64,000 bases of DNA from Alteriqipengyuania lutimaris. Lineage in GTDB: Bacteria; Pseudomonadota; Alphaproteobacteria; Sphingomonadales; Sphingomonadaceae. Of the stretch, positions 61,864-64,000 are shown in pieces. The translations under genes were made by a program, and so were the position numbers. How positions within the stretch are numbered: position 1 is the first letter of the stretch; each line of letters opens with the position of its first letter. The stretch covers positions 744,001-808,000 of the forward strand of contig NZ_QRBB01000001.1 in assembly GCF_003363135.1 (NCBI RefSeq). The letters run 5' to 3'. The notes under the pieces are model-generated. The model saw only the letters and a list, made by a program, of their open reading frames with translations, was not told the origin of the DNA and did no database searches.

Positions 61864-63242
61864 TTCACATCTCCTTCACCGGGCTGGCCGAGCTCGAAAT
61901 CGCTCACCGGGCGGCGATTGCGGTCCATCGCGTCGTACATCAGCGCGCCGTCGATCCAGACCTTCTCGGGCCGCGAATAGACGCTCAGCGGGTCGCCGTT
62001 CCACAGGACGACGTCCGCCATCTTGCCGGGTTCGAGGCTGCCGGTCATGCTGTCGATGCCCATCGCTTTCGCGGCGTTCAGTGTGAACCAGCCGATCACC
62101 TCGGCATCGGGAATCTCAATCCCCATGCGCGCGCCCGCAGCCTGCGCCTTGGCGGCTTCCTGGTTGAGCCGCTGGATGCCGTTTTCATCGTCCGAATGGA
62201 TGACCACGCAGGCCCCTTCGCGGCGCAGCAGCGCGGCGTTCTCGGGAATGCCGTCGTAGCTTTCCATCTTGAAGCCGTACCAGTCGGCCCAGATCGCGCT
62301 GCACACGTCGTTCTCGCGCAGAAGATCGCCGATCTTGTAAGCCTCGACCGCGTGGTGGAAGGCAGCAACCTTGTAACCCATCTCCTTGGCCATATCCATC
62401 ACCAGCGCCATCTCGTCGGCGCGGTAGCAGTGATTGTGGATCAGGATTTCGCCATCGAGCACGCCGGCGAGCGTTTCCTTCGCAAGGTCGCGCTTTGACC
62501 GATCGCCATCGGCATAGGCCTTGGCGTCGAGCCACATCTGCCGGTTGACCGCGAAGTTGCCCATCCGCGTCGAGGGCATGCGTCCGCGGCTGCCATAGAC
62601 CCGCTTGGGGTTCTCGCCGCAGGCCATCTTCATGCCGTAGGGCGCACCGGGGAACTTCATTCCCTGCACCGTGCGCGAGGCCACGTTCTTGAGCGTGACC
62701 GAGCGCCCGCCGGTAAGGTTGGCGGAGCCGGGCAGGATCTGCAGTGCGGTGACGCCGCCATTGGCGAGCGCGCGGCTGAAGCCCGGGTCCTGCGGCCAGA
62801 CCGAATGCTCAGCCCAGACTTCGGGCGTCATCGGGCTGGTCGCTTCGTTGCCGTCGCTATGCGCGTCGACCGACGGGGTAGGGTAGTCGCCGAGGTGGCT
62901 GTGAATGTCGATCACGCCGGGGGTGACGAACTTGCCGCTGCCGTCGACCACGTCGTAGCCATCGGTAGACAGCCCTGTGCCCACCCCGACGACTTCGCCA
63001 TCGCGAAACAGCACGATGCCGTTGTCGATCCGGTTGCCCGCACCGTCGTAGACGGTCGCACCGACCAGCGCGGTCGGGCGGCCCGGATAGCGCTCATACG
63101 TCGAGGCGAAGGGCGCGCGGCCATCTTCGCCCACCGTGGGCGAAGATGCGGAGGCCGCGGCGCTGCTTTCGCCCGTGTCCATGGTGGAACATGCCCCCAG
63201 CGCCAGCGCGCATCCCAGGACGGTCAGTGTTCTTGCCAGCAT
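61860..63242 (-). CDS. Amidohydrolase family lipoprotein, active-site residues present
   Basis: The 460-residue protein has a lipoprotein signal (LTVLGCALALGACST) and a complete-looking site: TPGVIDIHSHLGDYPTPS (H-x-H), EILIHNHCYRADEMALVMDM, YKVAAFHHAVEAYKIGDLL and CVVIHSDDENGIQRLNQEAA (Asp). C-terminal GKMADVVLWNGDPLSVYS is the typical closing block. It resembles imidazolonepropionase-like periplasmic amidohydrolases that hydrolyse C-N bonds. It leads the operon with its degenerate paralogue, the FKBP isomerase and NnrU. Confidence 0.92.
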   Translation of the reverse strand: MLARTLTVLGCALALGACSTMDTGESSAAASASSPTVGEDGRAPFASTYERYPGRPTALVGATVYDGAGNRIDNGIVLFRDGEVVGVGTGLSTDGYDVVDGSGKFVTPGVIDIHSHLGDYPTPSVDAHSDGNEATSPMTPEVWAEHSVWPQDPGFSRALANGGVTALQILPGSANLTGGRSVTLKNVASRTVQGMKFPGAPYGMKMACGENPKRVYGSRGRMPSTRMGNFAVNRQMWLDAKAYADGDRSKRDLAKETLAGVLDGEILIHNHCYRADEMALVMDMAKEMGYKVAAFHHAVEAYKIGDLLRENDVCSAIWADWYGFKMESYDGIPENAALLRREGACVVIHSDDENGIQRLNQEAAKAQAAGARMGIEIPDAEVIGWFTLNAAKAMGIDSMTGSLEPGKMADVVLWNGDPLSVYSRPEKVWIDGALMYDAMDRNRRPVSDFELGQPGEGDVK

Positions 63243-63272
63243 TGTGCTTCCCCCCGTGGTCGTCGTTCTGGG

Positions 63273-64000
63273 TCAGTGGGTCGTGCGCGTGGTCGGGTGG
63301 ATGCCCGCACCCTGCGGTTCGCCCGGACCCTCGGCCTGGCCTTCCAGATCGTCGTCGACGCTCTCGTCCACCAGCGTGTCGAGGTGCATCAGCTTCTTCA
63401 CCAGAGGGCTGATGACCATCACGACCACGCCGACGCCAACCGCGAACCAGCCGACGGTGGAGTAGACATCGAGCACGACCTGCTTGCCCGCTTCCTCGCC
63501 GACACCTTCGGCACCGGTCGCTGAGGCGATCAGGCCGGCGGCGAAGTTGCCGGTGGCGGATGCGAAAAACCAGGTGCCCATAATCAGCGATGCCATGTGG
63601 CCGGGGCTCAGGCGGTTCATCGCCGACAGGCCCACGGGCGACAGACACAGCTCACCGGTCGTGTGCAGCAGGTAGATCAGGAAGATGAAGATCACCGGCG
63701 TCGGCACATTGAGGCCGACGCTCTGTGCGCCCCAAACCAGCACCAGGAAGCCGAGGCCGACCTGAATGACGGCGAGGCCGAACTTCATCGGGGTCGACGG
63801 TTCCGCACCCCGCTTCGCCAGCAGCTGCCAGAGGCCGGCAAACAGCGGCGCAAGCAGGATGATGTAGATCGCATTGATCGACTGGAACATCGATGCGGCG
63901 ACGCCCTGCGTGTCGACATGGCGATCGGTGAACAGGTTGAGGCTGGAGCCGGCCTGTTCGAAAAGCGCCCAGAAGACGATCGAGACGAAGATCAGGAAGA
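63273..64000 (-). CDS. POT family peptide:H+ symporter, C-terminal part (5' partial)
   Basis: The gene enters from the right edge on the minus strand. The visible part contains FWALFEQAGSSLNLFTDR, the usual motif of proton-dependent peptide transporters, then YIILLAPLFAGLWQLLAKRG, several helices including VFIFLIYLLHTTGELCLSPV and a soluble acidic tail. The family imports di- and tripeptides with protons. Its stop lies 31 bases before the amidohydrolase start, so co-transcription with the amidohydrolase operon is likely: peptide uptake followed by hydrolysis. Confidence 0.9.
   Translation of the reverse strand, partial: FLIFVSIVFWALFEQAGSSLNLFTDRHVDTQGVAASMFQSINAIYIILLAPLFAGLWQLLAKRGAEPSTPMKFGLAVIQVGLGFLVLVWGAQSVGLNVPTPVIFIFLIYLLHTTGELCLSPVGLSAMNRLSPGHMASLIMGTWFFASATGNFAAGLIASATGAEGVGEEAGKQVVLDVYSTVGWFAVGVGVVVMVISPLVKKLMHLDTLVDESVDDDLEGQAEGPGEPQGAGIHPTTRTTH

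Overview
The window is about 64 kb of GC-rich (roughly 65% by eye), densely packed chromosome from an alphaproteobacterium of the order Sphingomonadales, most likely family Erythrobacteraceae. The assignment rests on several signs: S9 with the long acidic N-terminal extension, an IscR-led SUF operon as the only Fe-S system seen, alphaproteobacterial families (MmcB, DUF2093, UrcA, NnrU, PAS_5), a fused ThiS-ThiG, and the short interspersed repeat that adds a GPSTSLRTG-type peptide to sphingomonad proteins. Nearly everything is core chromosome. I see no phage, insertion sequence, integron or CRISPR array.

Layout. 1-7100: lipid kinase and phosphoesterase, a small membrane protein, rplM-rpsI (minus) with a clear terminator, ctaA-cutA plus a Tat-like exported protein (minus), a MerC-like membrane protein, and thiSG. 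7231-14546: an unknown protein, a long-chain acyl-CoA ligase, pyrD-ggt (minus), and a DUF885 lipoprotein. 14548-23424: a nested inverted repeat, then one long plus-strand SUF operon (iscR-sufB-[inserted genes]-sufC-hyp-sufD-sufS-sufT-sufA-hyp). Its genes are joined by ATGA, GTGA or TAATG overlaps almost throughout. Between sufB and sufC lies the most unusual part of the window: small exported Cys-containing proteins alternate with full and partial copies of the 5' end of a DUF559-like gene, and a copy of the sufB 3' end is present.

23435-38464: lipoprotein, CysZ/EI24 membrane protein, PfkB sugar/nucleoside kinase, UrcA protein, LysR regulator, a 620-bp gene-free stretch with two inverted DnaA-box sequences, a tiny bicistron (44-aa protein plus KTSC protein), purD and xseA back to back with overlapping start codons, DUF2093, an M23 peptidase, rpmB, tadA, RNase T2, nadC, a LytS/LytTR two-component pair and an HD hydrolase. 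38461-43794: a tight five-gene minus-strand cluster for the envelope (App1-like DxDxT protein, alpha/beta hydrolase, BepA-like M48 protease, DsbA-like oxidoreductase, PDZ-M48 protease). 43873-47733: PAS_5 protein, sterol-desaturase-like hydroxylase with DUF2141, MmcB. 47873-47949: tRNA-Arg(CCG).

48743-59259: rpe, heparinase-like protein, purH, a 39-aa membrane peptide with msrA behind a strong palindrome, a Zur-type Fur regulator, dxs, a class C beta-lactamase-type hydrolase and an enoyl-CoA hydratase. 59300-64000 (minus): two paralogous amidohydrolases, one without the visible metal ligands, an FKBP-type isomerase, NnrU, and the C-terminal part of a POT peptide transporter cut by the window edge.

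Gene starts are inferred from Shine-Dalgarno spacing and family alignments from memory. Family names come from recognised motifs, not from searches.
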